Assembly: GCF_021646545.1 (NCBI RefSeq)
Contig: NZ_JAKIRP010000019.1
Coordinates: forward strand, 1-64,000
Reading direction: 5' to 3'
Source: Chitinophaga filiformis
GTDB lineage: Bacteria; Bacteroidota; Bacteroidia; Chitinophagales; Chitinophagaceae
Length of the DNA stretch: 64,000 nt
A model generated the notes under the pieces. That model made no database searches. It had not been told where the DNA came from and worked only from the letters and a program-made list of their open reading frames with translations. The position numbers were made by a program, and so were the translations under genes. Below are positions 48,551 through 56,281 of the stretch, one piece after another; the stretch's first letter is position 1, and every line of letters begins with the position of its first letter.

Positions 48551-50992
48551 ATGCAGCAGCAAGCGGAAGAATCGAATAACTTAATGAAGTCCATGCAGGA
48601 AATATTGCCCGGCGATCAGTTAGATGAGAGTCATATTTTCAATCTCTTACCGTCAGCAGTTTGTGTATGCGACATGTCTGGAGTTATCAGAAAGTATAAT
48701 GAACAGGCTGCGGAACTATGGGGACGACGGCCTGTTCCGGGTGACATCCATGAACGTTTCTGTGGGTCTTACAAGTTATATTATCCTGACGGCAGCTCGT
48801 TGCCCCACAATGAAACTACCGTAGCGGCATGCCTGAAAGATGGTATGCCAAGAAGGGACCAGGAGCTGATAATAGAACGGCCAGATCATTCCCGTGTATA
48901 TGTAAGAGCAAATATAGTCCCCGTCAGGGATGCAAATGGTACTCAGACCGGCGTGATCAATTGCTTTTATGATATCACAAAGCAGAAGGAAACAGAAAGA
49001 ACTTTAAGGAACAAAACAATGGAGCTGCAGGATTATGTGGATAATGCGGTCATTGGCCTGCACTGGGTAGATGCCAACGGCATCATAAAGTGGGCGAATA
49101 AAGCAGAATTGCAGATGCTCGGTTACACCGCAGAGGAATATATCGGTCAGCACATTTCAAAGTTTCACCTTCACCGGATAAAGATCGACGATATCCTTAC
49201 CCGGCTGAGCCGTAATGAGACGTTGTGCCAATACGAATCTGAACTGATTTGTAAGGATGGAAGTATCAAAACTGTTTATATCAATTCCAGTGTTTTCTGG
49301 GACGACGGCAAGTTCGTACATACCCGTTGCTTTACAGTGGATATAACAGCTCAAAAGCAGCTCTTTGATGCGTTGGAAAAAAGCGAAGCACGTTACCGGG
49401 AATTAGTACAACGTTTACAGGCGCCATTATATACCACTGATGCAGACGGACGCATTCAGTTGTACAACCAGGCTGCCGCAGATCTGTGGGGGCGGGAGCC
49501 AGAGGTCGGTAAAACGCTCTGGTGTGGCTCTTATAAAATTATGAACACTGACGGTTCACCACTTCCGCTCGATAGTTGCCCAATGGCAGTATGTTTAAAG
49601 GAACAACGCCCAGTATATGGAGAACAGATACTCGTAATCCGGCCGGACGGGGCCGTGCGTCACGTGGCACCACATCCTCAGCCCATCTTTGACAGCGCAG
49701 GAAAAATAACCGGAGCCATCAACCTGTTACTTGATATCACAGATATAAAACGAGCAGAAAATGCACTGCGGGAAAGCGAAGCGAGATACCGTACGCTCAA
49801 TGCTTCACTTGAAGAAATGGTGGCAGCGAAAACAATGGATCTGCAGGAGAAAACAGCAGAGCTGAGAAAAAGTGAAGAGCGCTACCATAAAATGGTGGAG
49901 GAAGTGGAAGATTATGCCATTATTTTACTTGACCGGAATGGTATCGTACAGAACTGGAATAAAGGAGCAGAAAAGATAAAGGGATATAGTGAAGAAGAAA
50001 TCGTAGGCAAAAACTTCAGCATTTTTTACATCGAACAGGATCAGAAACGGGAACTTCCAGCCATACTGCTGAATGAAGCTGCAGAAAAAGGAAAAACGCT
50101 TCACGAAGGCTGGAGACGCAGGAAAAACGGCGACCTTTTCTGGGCAAGTGTTGTACTGACCGCCCTGCATGACGAAGAAAACAATATTATAGGATTTTCA
50201 AAAGTAACACGTGATCTTACTGAGAGGAAACTGGCGGAAGACAAAATGAGGGATTATTTGTCCCAGCTTGAATTTCAGAATAAGGAACTGGAGCAGTTCA
50301 GCTATGCCGCCTCACATGATATGAAGGAACCTTTGCGCAAGATCCATTTCTATAGTGACTTCATCGCTAATAATCTTCACAATCAGCTGGATGATAAATC
50401 AAGAGACTATCTGAACCGTTCAATCCTCGCCGCAAACAGGATGAAACAGCTGATCGACGATCTGTTGACATATTCGAGGACCACTTCCAACAGTGACGGC
50501 TATGAAGAAGTGAACATCAACCAGGTGATTGAAGAGATAGCAATGCTGCACAAAGAAGAGTTTGAACAAAAAGGTGCATATATAGAAACAGGTACCCTGC
50601 CTGTTATAATGGCCGTTCCCTTCCAGATAAGGCAACTCCTTTTTAATCTGATCAATAATTCCATAAAATACAGGCATCCCGAAAGAAATCCCGTTATTAA
50701 AATAACGTACGAGCTGTTACAGGGATATGAAATAACCGATTTTAACGCGATAGAGACTTTTAAAGAATATTATAAGATTACGGTACAGGACAACGGAATA
50801 GGCTTTGATCCTACCCATTCACAAAAGATCTTTGAAATTTTCCAGCGTTTAAATAACGTTCCTGACACAAAAGGCTCTGGCGTGGGACTCGCCATATGTA
50901 AAAAAATTGTCCAGAATCATAAAGGGTATATCTATGCAACGGGAACGCCTAACGAAGGGGCCAGTTTCACATTATATCTGCCTAAACACTAG
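48551..50992 (+). CDS. Multi-PAS sensor histidine kinase, cytosolic
   Basis: 813 residues without membrane segments or signal. Four PAS/PAC units: about 28-145 (SAVCVCDMSGVIRKYNEQAAELWG), 155-270, 285-400 and 440-560 (YAIILLDRNGIVQNWNKGAEKIKGYSEEEIVGKNF). The kinase part has the H-box FSYAASHDMKEPLRKI with phosphoacceptor His589, the N-box LINNSIKYRH, G1 DNGIGFDP, F-box IFEIFQRLNN and G2 GSGVGLAICKKIV. It senses an unknown cytosolic signal, perhaps redox or small-molecule via the PAS repeats. The gene's stop overlaps the convergent response regulator by four bases. Confidence 0.9.
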   Translation: MQQQAEESNNLMKSMQEILPGDQLDESHIFNLLPSAVCVCDMSGVIRKYNEQAAELWGRRPVPGDIHERFCGSYKLYYPDGSSLPHNETTVAACLKDGMPRRDQELIIERPDHSRVYVRANIVPVRDANGTQTGVINCFYDITKQKETERTLRNKTMELQDYVDNAVIGLHWVDANGIIKWANKAELQMLGYTAEEYIGQHISKFHLHRIKIDDILTRLSRNETLCQYESELICKDGSIKTVYINSSVFWDDGKFVHTRCFTVDITAQKQLFDALEKSEARYRELVQRLQAPLYTTDADGRIQLYNQAAADLWGREPEVGKTLWCGSYKIMNTDGSPLPLDSCPMAVCLKEQRPVYGEQILVIRPDGAVRHVAPHPQPIFDSAGKITGAINLLLDITDIKRAENALRESEARYRTLNASLEEMVAAKTMDLQEKTAELRKSEERYHKMVEEVEDYAIILLDRNGIVQNWNKGAEKIKGYSEEEIVGKNFSIFYIEQDQKRELPAILLNEAAEKGKTLHEGWRRRKNGDLFWASVVLTALHDEENNIIGFSKVTRDLTERKLAEDKMRDYLSQLEFQNKELEQFSYAASHDMKEPLRKIHFYSDFIANNLHNQLDDKSRDYLNRSILAANRMKQLIDDLLTYSRTTSNSDGYEEVNINQVIEEIAMLHKEEFEQKGAYIETGTLPVIMAVPFQIRQLLFNLINNSIKYRHPERNPVIKITYELLQGYEITDFNAIETFKEYYKITVQDNGIGFDPTHSQKIFEIFQRLNNVPDTKGSGVGLAICKKIVQNHKGYIYATGTPNEGASFTLYLPKH

Positions 50993-51390
50993 GCAGATTT
51001 TCTACACATGGCTACCAACCTGTATGCAATACTTTGCAGTTCCTTTAAAGTATCTGGCTTTACTATATACTCTGCAGCACCGCTACTGATACATTCCTGG
51101 ATATGAGATGGTGCATTGGAGGTGCTGAGCACGATCTTGGGTATTTTATTATAACGGGTTTGATTCTTTACATAGGATAACCACTGCGAACCATTCAATT
51201 CCGGCATATTATAATCCAGAATAATAAGACAGGGTAGTTCACTATCCTGCCGGGAATTTAAATATTCCATTGCCGTAAATCCGTTGGTAAATTTGTGCAA
51301 CTCGGCTTCCGGTTCCACCGTAATAATAGCTTCCTCAATTAGCTCCAGATCTTCCAGATCATCATCCGCAATCAGGATTTTATAGCTCAT
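50989..51390 (-). CDS. Single-domain response regulator (CheY/Rcp-like)
   Basis: 133 residues, receiver domain only. The acidic cluster ADDD (9-11), phospho-acceptor Asp59 in LIILDYNMPE, Thr/Ser at LST (89-91) and Lys111 in YIVKPD are all present. Similar stand-alone receivers of the Rcp1-like group often pair with PAS or phytochrome histidine kinases; here one ends four bases into its convergent kinase gene. No output domain, so it probably signals by protein contact. Confidence 0.9.
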   Translation of the reverse strand: MSYKILIADDDLEDLELIEEAIITVEPEAELHKFTNGFTAMEYLNSRQDSELPCLIILDYNMPELNGSQWLSYVKNQTRYNKIPKIVLSTSNAPSHIQECISSGAAEYIVKPDTLKELQSIAYRLVAMCRKSA

Positions 51391-51618
51391 GATCCTATGT
51401 TATTCTATGGTTAATTGTGAACGGCAACTTTCAGATATGCAAAGATATTTATTAAACGAAAACAATGATACAATAGCGCCCGGAAACTTACAGATGCCGA
51501 CTATACTTAAAGTCTCTTCAAGATAAGCCTCCTCAGTGCTACATTTTTTCCGTGCTGGCTGAAAAAGGGCAAAACGCCATCGGCATGGCATTGGCATGAG
51601 GCTTGGTGTACATCATGT

Positions 51619-52035
51619 ATGGCTGATAAAAAAAGAATATCCAATCGCCTGATACTATCAGAAGCAAAGGAGGCCGAATCCATGGGGGATAGCGGCAAGG
51701 CCATAACATTGTACCAGCAAGCCGTAAAAAATGACCCACTGCAGGAACAGGCTTGGCAGCGTTTGATGATATTGCATCGCAAGCAGAAGGACTATGCAGG
51801 CGAGCTGAAGATTATTAATCTTGCTTTGAAAGCTTATGAAACGCATTCCCGGGAAGTACAGCAGCAATGGCTGCAAAAAAATAAAAAAGCAGCTCCTTTG
51901 ATTAAATCATTGGCAAAGAGCCTGGGATTGATGAATACCAGCGGTGTTATGATAGATCATAATCCCATACTTGACAAATGGAATCACCGAAAAGAATGGG
52001 TAAAGGCAAGGCTGAAAAAGAAAGCAAGAAATTAA
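51619..52035 (+). CDS. Small TPR-like protein
   Basis: 138 residues with no signal. Helical repeats resembling tetratricopeptide units (AKEAESMGDSGKAITLYQQAVKNDPLQEQAW, QRLMILHRKQKDYAGELKIINLALKAY) fill the first 80 residues; the remainder is basic and helical (KKNKKAAPLIKSLAKSLG, KARLKKKARN). Likely a protein-binding adaptor. Downstream gene is on the same strand, about 100 bases away. Confidence 0.7.
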   Translation: MADKKRISNRLILSEAKEAESMGDSGKAITLYQQAVKNDPLQEQAWQRLMILHRKQKDYAGELKIINLALKAYETHSREVQQQWLQKNKKAAPLIKSLAKSLGLMNTSGVMIDHNPILDKWNHRKEWVKARLKKKARN

Positions 52036-52133
52036 AAAGCAGCACACTATTTAAGTTATTTTTGCCCCGTTTCACCTGACAACGTACACATACCTATGCC
52101 TATACCAATGCAAATCCTTTTAAATATTGCTTT

Positions 52134-53174
52134 ATGAGGTTTAAGCTATTTACCTGGATAAAGCGATTCTGGTCTTCCCAATGGGTAGCGCCGTTTATCC
52201 TTTTTATGATTCCCGCAAGCATTTTGACTGTTTCAGCTATCCGGAACGGCCGGGAGCAGCGCGCACTATTACAAAGGGGGGTATATGTTATTGCCAGGAT
52301 CACTAAACGTGGCAAACCACGCAAGGGTGTTCCTTATGCAGATGTGGTCTATGCATATAAGACAAGGCAGTATACTGCATGGGTTAATACCGAGCACTAT
52401 TCCAGGCCCAGAACAGGCGACTACGTATATCTACGGATCTTGCCCGATAAGCCGGAGACGGTACGGCTGGTTGAGCACTCCCGCGTTCCCGATTGTATGG
52501 TCGCTCTTGCCAGGTACGGACAGTCATGGAATGAGCTGCCTTCATGTAATACCCCGTCCTCACAGCACCAGGTAATATTCATCCCCGCGGGTAAAGAACA
52601 GCCTTTTTTAAAAGATATATTGCAGGACAGCTCTATGCGGCCCACGGAATACATAACCGCGCACCATCTGAGTGGACAGCTGGTCACAATAAAAGGTGAA
52701 AATATAGTGGGCATCCGTTCATTCGTCAAGGGTCGTACGTCGGGAGAAGAGCTGCAGTCTTTTGAAGGCGGCAGCATTCATCATTATGTGCTCAGGGCAG
52801 ATTCCGTTAACGCTACTTTTTTCAGGACATATACATCTTCCGGGAAGATATGGCATGAGGAGGGCACACCCATCATCCATAGAGAGGTCAGAAGCTTCAG
52901 GGATGGCAGCGTGGAGATCAAATTAGTTGTCGCAGACCGTATCTTCAGAGATATGGTGATTAGTTGTTCAGTAGGAGAAGAGAAATATACGGAAACAAAA
53001 CTGGCAGATGACAGTACATACTGGCCCTACAGGGTGTGCCATATTACTGTTAACGTATCCAGGAAGCAGGCCAGAGAACTGATATTGGAGGTACAATGTG
53101 AGGATAAATATACTGAGGAACAGGCCGTATTCAGAGACACATTAACCCTGGCAGCGTATTCCCGCCACCGTTAA
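52134..53174 (+). CDS. Membrane-anchored protein with DUF3592-like N-terminal part
   Basis: 346 residues. A single hydrophobic helix (about 16-36) is followed by RGVYVIARITKRGKPRKGVPYADVVYAYKTRQYTAWV, similar to DUF3592 extracytoplasmic domains. The C-terminal 250 residues are unrecognised and beta-rich. Function unknown. Its last bases overlap an RHS-derived fragment on the opposite strand (53157-53207). Confidence 0.6.
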   Translation: MRFKLFTWIKRFWSSQWVAPFILFMIPASILTVSAIRNGREQRALLQRGVYVIARITKRGKPRKGVPYADVVYAYKTRQYTAWVNTEHYSRPRTGDYVYLRILPDKPETVRLVEHSRVPDCMVALARYGQSWNELPSCNTPSSQHQVIFIPAGKEQPFLKDILQDSSMRPTEYITAHHLSGQLVTIKGENIVGIRSFVKGRTSGEELQSFEGGSIHHYVLRADSVNATFFRTYTSSGKIWHEEGTPIIHREVRSFRDGSVEIKLVVADRIFRDMVISCSVGEEKYTETKLADDSTYWPYRVCHITVNVSRKQARELILEVQCEDKYTEEQAVFRDTLTLAAYSRHR

Positions 53175-53207
53175 CCCATGTGGATAGTAATGCGTCTCAG
53201 CCAGCAA
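53157..53207 (-). pseudogene. RHS-core remnant
   Basis: Minus-strand translation gives LLAETHYYPHGLTVAGI, a clear match to the core motif of the intact RHS gene ([17 protein letters not shown]). No other core segment is found around it. It sits at the 3' end of the 52134 gene, so a decayed RHS gene once lay here. Confidence 0.8.
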
Positions 53208-53361
53208 TTGCCCGATGTAAACGAAATATGTAGACATTTTGTAGACACCTTGTAATGTGGATGTAGTAAGTGTGTAGTCGTTAAAAAATACAGCAATCCA
53301 GGCTGTCAACATATTTTTGAAGAATCTTGTTCGGGAATAAATCTGAACAAGAAAATAAGAA

Positions 53362-54336
53362 ATGATCAGAAAGATTAAACAATTAGCGAGCCCGTTACTC
53401 GTATTATTTCTTACTACTTGCACTGTTAAGGCGCAGACCTCCCCGTCATTACTACTGATATATGACGACTATTCCGGCAAAAGATCAGGCCTCACCTATT
53501 GGAAAAATGGCGAAATAATCCAACTAATAGATAGTAAAGCAGAGGCGGGAGCATTAGCAATTACTGTATCCGGCAATGATGAGTACGTAGCCGGTTATCA
53601 AAATAATACGGCTGGAGAGTCTGTTGCCACTTATTGGAAAAACGGGAAGGCTGTTACACTTACGGATGGCCAAACTTATGCAAAGGCAAATGGCATTAGT
53701 GCGTCCGGCCCGGACGTACATGTAATTGGAAATAATGGCAGGCAGGCCATGTATTGGAAAAATGGAACGGCCTCCTCGTTTGGTGAAGACACCAAATTAT
53801 CTGCCATTGCAATCAGCGGAACCGATGTTTATATAGCCGGTTACCGGGCAAATGATCAGGGAGAAAATGTTGCCACCTGCTGGAAAAATGGGAACGCATC
53901 AGCGCTGACAGACGGGAAAAGGAGTGCAGAAGCCCATGCTGTCGCCATATCCGGCAGTGATGTTTATGTGGCGGGTTTTACAGTTAATGCAGATGGGAAG
54001 GAAACTGCGATGTATTGGAAAAATGGGGCGCCCGTCATCCTTCCGGATGGTTGCAGGGCGAACGCCATAGCTGTATTCGATAATGATATATATGTAGGTG
54101 GAATTGACAGAGATGAAGCAGGCGCTAATGTCGTTGTTTACTGGAAGAATGGGCATGCCATCAGGCTAACCAGTGGCAAAGAAGCAGCAGGTGCCGGAGT
54201 AAAGGCCATCGCTGTCGCAGGCAATGACGTCTATCTGGCCGGCTACCTTGATGGCAAAGCTACATATTGGAAGAATGGAAAGCCCGTAATTCTGGATGAT
54301 ATAACAGGCCAGGTCACCGGGATGGTGGTTAGATAA
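53362..54336 (+). CDS. Secreted seven-repeat beta-propeller-like protein
   Basis: 324 residues. A signal peptide (LLVLFLTTCTVKAQ) is followed by seven copies of a 40-45-residue unit containing x-WKNG (TYWKNG, TYWKNG, MYWKNG, TCWKNG, MYWKNG, VYWKNG, TYWKNG) and G-x-DVYVAG. Seven repeats suggest a seven-bladed beta-propeller. Such proteins are common and unannotated in Bacteroidota; ligand unknown. Located beside the RHS remnant, but no functional link is shown. Confidence 0.75.
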   Translation: MIRKIKQLASPLLVLFLTTCTVKAQTSPSLLLIYDDYSGKRSGLTYWKNGEIIQLIDSKAEAGALAITVSGNDEYVAGYQNNTAGESVATYWKNGKAVTLTDGQTYAKANGISASGPDVHVIGNNGRQAMYWKNGTASSFGEDTKLSAIAISGTDVYIAGYRANDQGENVATCWKNGNASALTDGKRSAEAHAVAISGSDVYVAGFTVNADGKETAMYWKNGAPVILPDGCRANAIAVFDNDIYVGGIDRDEAGANVVVYWKNGHAIRLTSGKEAAGAGVKAIAVAGNDVYLAGYLDGKATYWKNGKPVILDDITGQVTGMVVR

Positions 54337-54341
54337 ACGCG

Positions 54342-55049
54342 CTATTCGTCCTCCTCCTCCTCGTCATCATCTTCATCATCCATGTCTTCAGTAGATAAAT
54401 AAAACCAGTCTATATCTAAATGGTCTAACATATTATTAAACCGGTCGCGGTCATTAGTACCGATAAAAATACCGGAACAGTTTTGGTCTTTGTCAAATGA
54501 TAGGCTAATCATTTCGGCATAGTCCCTGGTATAGATCCGTTGGGAGCTACTTGAAATATCTTCCAACTCCTGCCAGTTATCTTTGATATAATTAACCACT
54601 TCCGGTCCAACTGCATCCAGGCAGTTGCCATTGAACAGCAATCCGCCTAAAACGCCATTATACACGGCTAACATTAATAAACATGCTTCTAATGGGAACT
54701 CCAGATGCCAATCAGGATTCGCTTCATCATTAGAATAGTTACCATATACAGGCGGATCCGGAAGTAACAAATCCTCCTTTTTTATACCCCAGGAAACCAC
54801 GCCCTGGTTTTCTTCATAAAACATCAGATATCCGTCTTGTGAAACCCATACCTTTTCATGCCGTAACAATCTATTGTAAGCATAGTTAAGCGCTTCATGA
54901 CTCCCAAGAGTAAGGTAGTACTTTCGCAATGTAACAGGCAGTTCAATATTCAACCGCTTTTCCAACGCAATTATCTCGCTTTCTTCTAATCCGAAGTTTT
55001 CATTTTCGGGGATTCCGTACAGATGTCTGATCTTTTCAAAGTAATTCAT
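54342..55049 (-). CDS. SMI1/KNR4 (SUKH-superfamily) protein, probable immunity protein
   Basis: 235 residues. The N-terminal NENFGLEESEIIALEKRLNIELPVTLRKYYLTLGSHEALN and DGYLMFYEENQGVVSWGI match the SMI1/KNR4 fold used as immunity proteins against many polymorphic toxins. The C-terminus is extremely acidic (DMDDEDDDEEEEDE), so it may mimic nucleic acid. No toxin gene is adjacent. It is the second gene of a two-gene unit; the upstream gene ends nine bases before its start. Confidence 0.85.
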   Translation of the reverse strand: MNYFEKIRHLYGIPENENFGLEESEIIALEKRLNIELPVTLRKYYLTLGSHEALNYAYNRLLRHEKVWVSQDGYLMFYEENQGVVSWGIKKEDLLLPDPPVYGNYSNDEANPDWHLEFPLEACLLMLAVYNGVLGGLLFNGNCLDAVGPEVVNYIKDNWQELEDISSSSQRIYTRDYAEMISLSFDKDQNCSGIFIGTNDRDRFNNMLDHLDIDWFYLSTEDMDDEDDDEEEEDE

Positions 55050-55058
55050 AGGTAATGG

Positions 55059-55457
55059 TTAAATCATTAGTGATAAATCTTCGGCATGGTATCTTCTGCT
55101 TTTCATCTTGCCATTTACTTCAAGCAGATAAACGTATTTGCTGTCATTTGAATGCCAGTAGTAGTCCTTTATCACTCCAAATTCTAAAAAGCCTTTAGAG
55201 TTTACAGTTTTAACTTTTTCATTTATAAAATATTCTGGCTTTCTGGATTCCTTAACAATTATTTGCTTCAGTCTTATTGATACACCACTATTGATTGCAA
55301 GTTTTATATAGTCATCCTCACAACCAATTATGAGATTTACTGGTTGCTCTAACTGATCCAGGCTTTCCAAATCGTCGGGATGCACATAAGTGTTTAATGC
55401 CTTTTGCCTTAATTCCGTCAAAGGTATTGTTGCCCATTTGTCGATAAGATTTTCCAT
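55059..55457 (-). CDS. Small protein of unknown function, possible orphan immunity protein
   Basis: 132 residues, mixed charge, no signal or membrane segment (MENLIDKWATIPLTEL, LIIGCEDDYIKLAINSG, YYWHSNDSKYVYLLEVNG). It is unrecognised. Its stop is nine bases before the SMI1/KNR4 gene on the same strand, suggesting one transcript, and orphan immunity genes typically cluster this way. Confidence 0.55.
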   Translation of the reverse strand: MENLIDKWATIPLTELRQKALNTYVHPDDLESLDQLEQPVNLIIGCEDDYIKLAINSGVSIRLKQIIVKESRKPEYFINEKVKTVNSKGFLEFGVIKDYYWHSNDSKYVYLLEVNGKMKSRRYHAEDLSLMI

Positions 55458-55673
55458 GCTTCAGATGAAGGTAGTGTTCGTCGCCAAAAATAAGCAGAAA
55501 TTCTTACAGGAACAGGGATACTTAATGGGGCATTTCTTGTAACTGTACCTCTAACCAAATCACACAAGATCTAACTGTTTTATGGCATTAGATAAAAACA
55601 AGCGTTCGCTTTGGAAATATTCTCATTGACATAGCGCTTTCTGTACAAATCGAGGCAGGCTTTTACCCAGAGA

Positions 55674-55701
55674 TAACATAGTAATAAAAATTACTATGTT
55701 A
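55674..55701. repeat. Perfect 12-bp inverted repeat
   Basis: TAACATAGTAAT (55674-55685) and ATTACTATGTTA (55690-55701) pair perfectly around AAAA, immediately before the small ORF at 55707. The AT-rich stem makes an operator or a mobile-element scar more likely than a terminator. Confidence 0.6.
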
Positions 55702-55706
55702 CAACA

Positions 55707-55859
55707 ATGTTAGCATTTATTTTATTCATAGGAAGTTCAGGGTTTGTAGTACATAAGAGTGTAGAATTTAATGAGAAATCCGGTGCTGTTTTCGGTGCAG
55801 CGATAGCACTTTTTTTGATCATTACGAAGCTTTCAGACCGAGCAGCGAAGAAAAAATAA
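55707..55859 (+). CDS. Small membrane ORF (50 aa)
   Basis: MLAFILFIGSSGFVVHKS... with two hydrophobic stretches (about 1-15 and 27-40) and a basic tail (RAAKKK). The ATG is five bases after the palindrome. In a second frame the same DNA leads into the truncated SMI1/KNR4 sequence, so this may be a fusion left after deletion rather than a real gene. Confidence 0.4.
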   Translation: MLAFILFIGSSGFVVHKSVEFNEKSGAVFGAAIALFLIITKLSDRAAKKK

Positions 55860-55870
55860 CAGAAAGTAAT

Positions 55871-56083
55871 TTCCAGGAGGATTGCGAATACGCATTGCAG
55901 GAATATGTTGACCACACACCGTCCGACAATCTCATTGTGACTATTGAAGAAGAATTAGGTTTTAAGCTACCTACCTCTTACATTGAATTAATGAAGTTGC
56001 ATAATGGCGGAGTCCCTAAAAAAACTTCTTTGCCAACCAGCAAGGAAAACTTAATTCATTATTCGCACTCGTCGCAGAACTAA
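55871..56083 (+). pseudogene. Truncated SMI1/KNR4 gene
   Basis: The frame reads FQEDCEYALQEYVDHTPSDN then LIVTIEEELGFKLPTSYIEL, MKLHNGGVPKKTSLPTSKEN and stops at TAA 56083. The first part is the characteristic N-terminal region of Bacteroidota SMI1/KNR4 immunity proteins (about 140-150 residues intact). No proper start codon precedes it (only a TTG at 55895) and the C-terminal half is missing, so both ends are lost. Confidence 0.75.
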
Positions 56084-56098
56084 CGGGGCACTTTATAC

Positions 56099-56132
56099 AA
56101 AAAACCCGACTTCTATTCGAAGCCGGGCTTTT
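56099..56132 (-). terminator. Terminator of the tRNA-Lys gene
   Basis: On the minus strand GCCCGGCTTC pairs with GAAGTCGGGT around GAATA, followed by a run of T (TTTTTTG). It begins directly after the tRNA's 3' end (56134). Confidence 0.75.
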
Positions 56133-56133
56133 G

Positions 56134-56206
56134 TGATCCCGCTGGGACTCGAACCCAGGACCCATACATTAAAAGTGTATTGCTCTACCAACTGAGCTAC
56201 GGAATC
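56134..56206 (-). tRNA. tRNA-Lys (UUU)
   Basis: Minus strand, 73 bases. Acceptor arms GATTCCG and CGGGATC (one T-G pair) close the molecule; the D arm is GCTCAGTTGGTAGAGC, the anticodon loop is CTTTTAA within ATACA/TGTAT, giving anticodon UUU, and the T arm contains GGTTCGAGTCC. CCA is not encoded. The only tRNA seen in the window; it marks the edge of the degraded immunity region. Confidence 0.95.
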
Positions 56207-56281
56207 ATTCCCTCTTTTTGTGATTGGGAGTGCAAAGATAGGAATTATATATTCCCTTCCAAATATTTTTTAGAAAAATTT

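Noticed and set aside
53208-53423. Rest of the minus-strand frame containing the RHS scrap as a gene
   Set aside because: Only the 17-residue RHS motif is recognisable; the remaining codons are unrelated and overlap the next gene's start.
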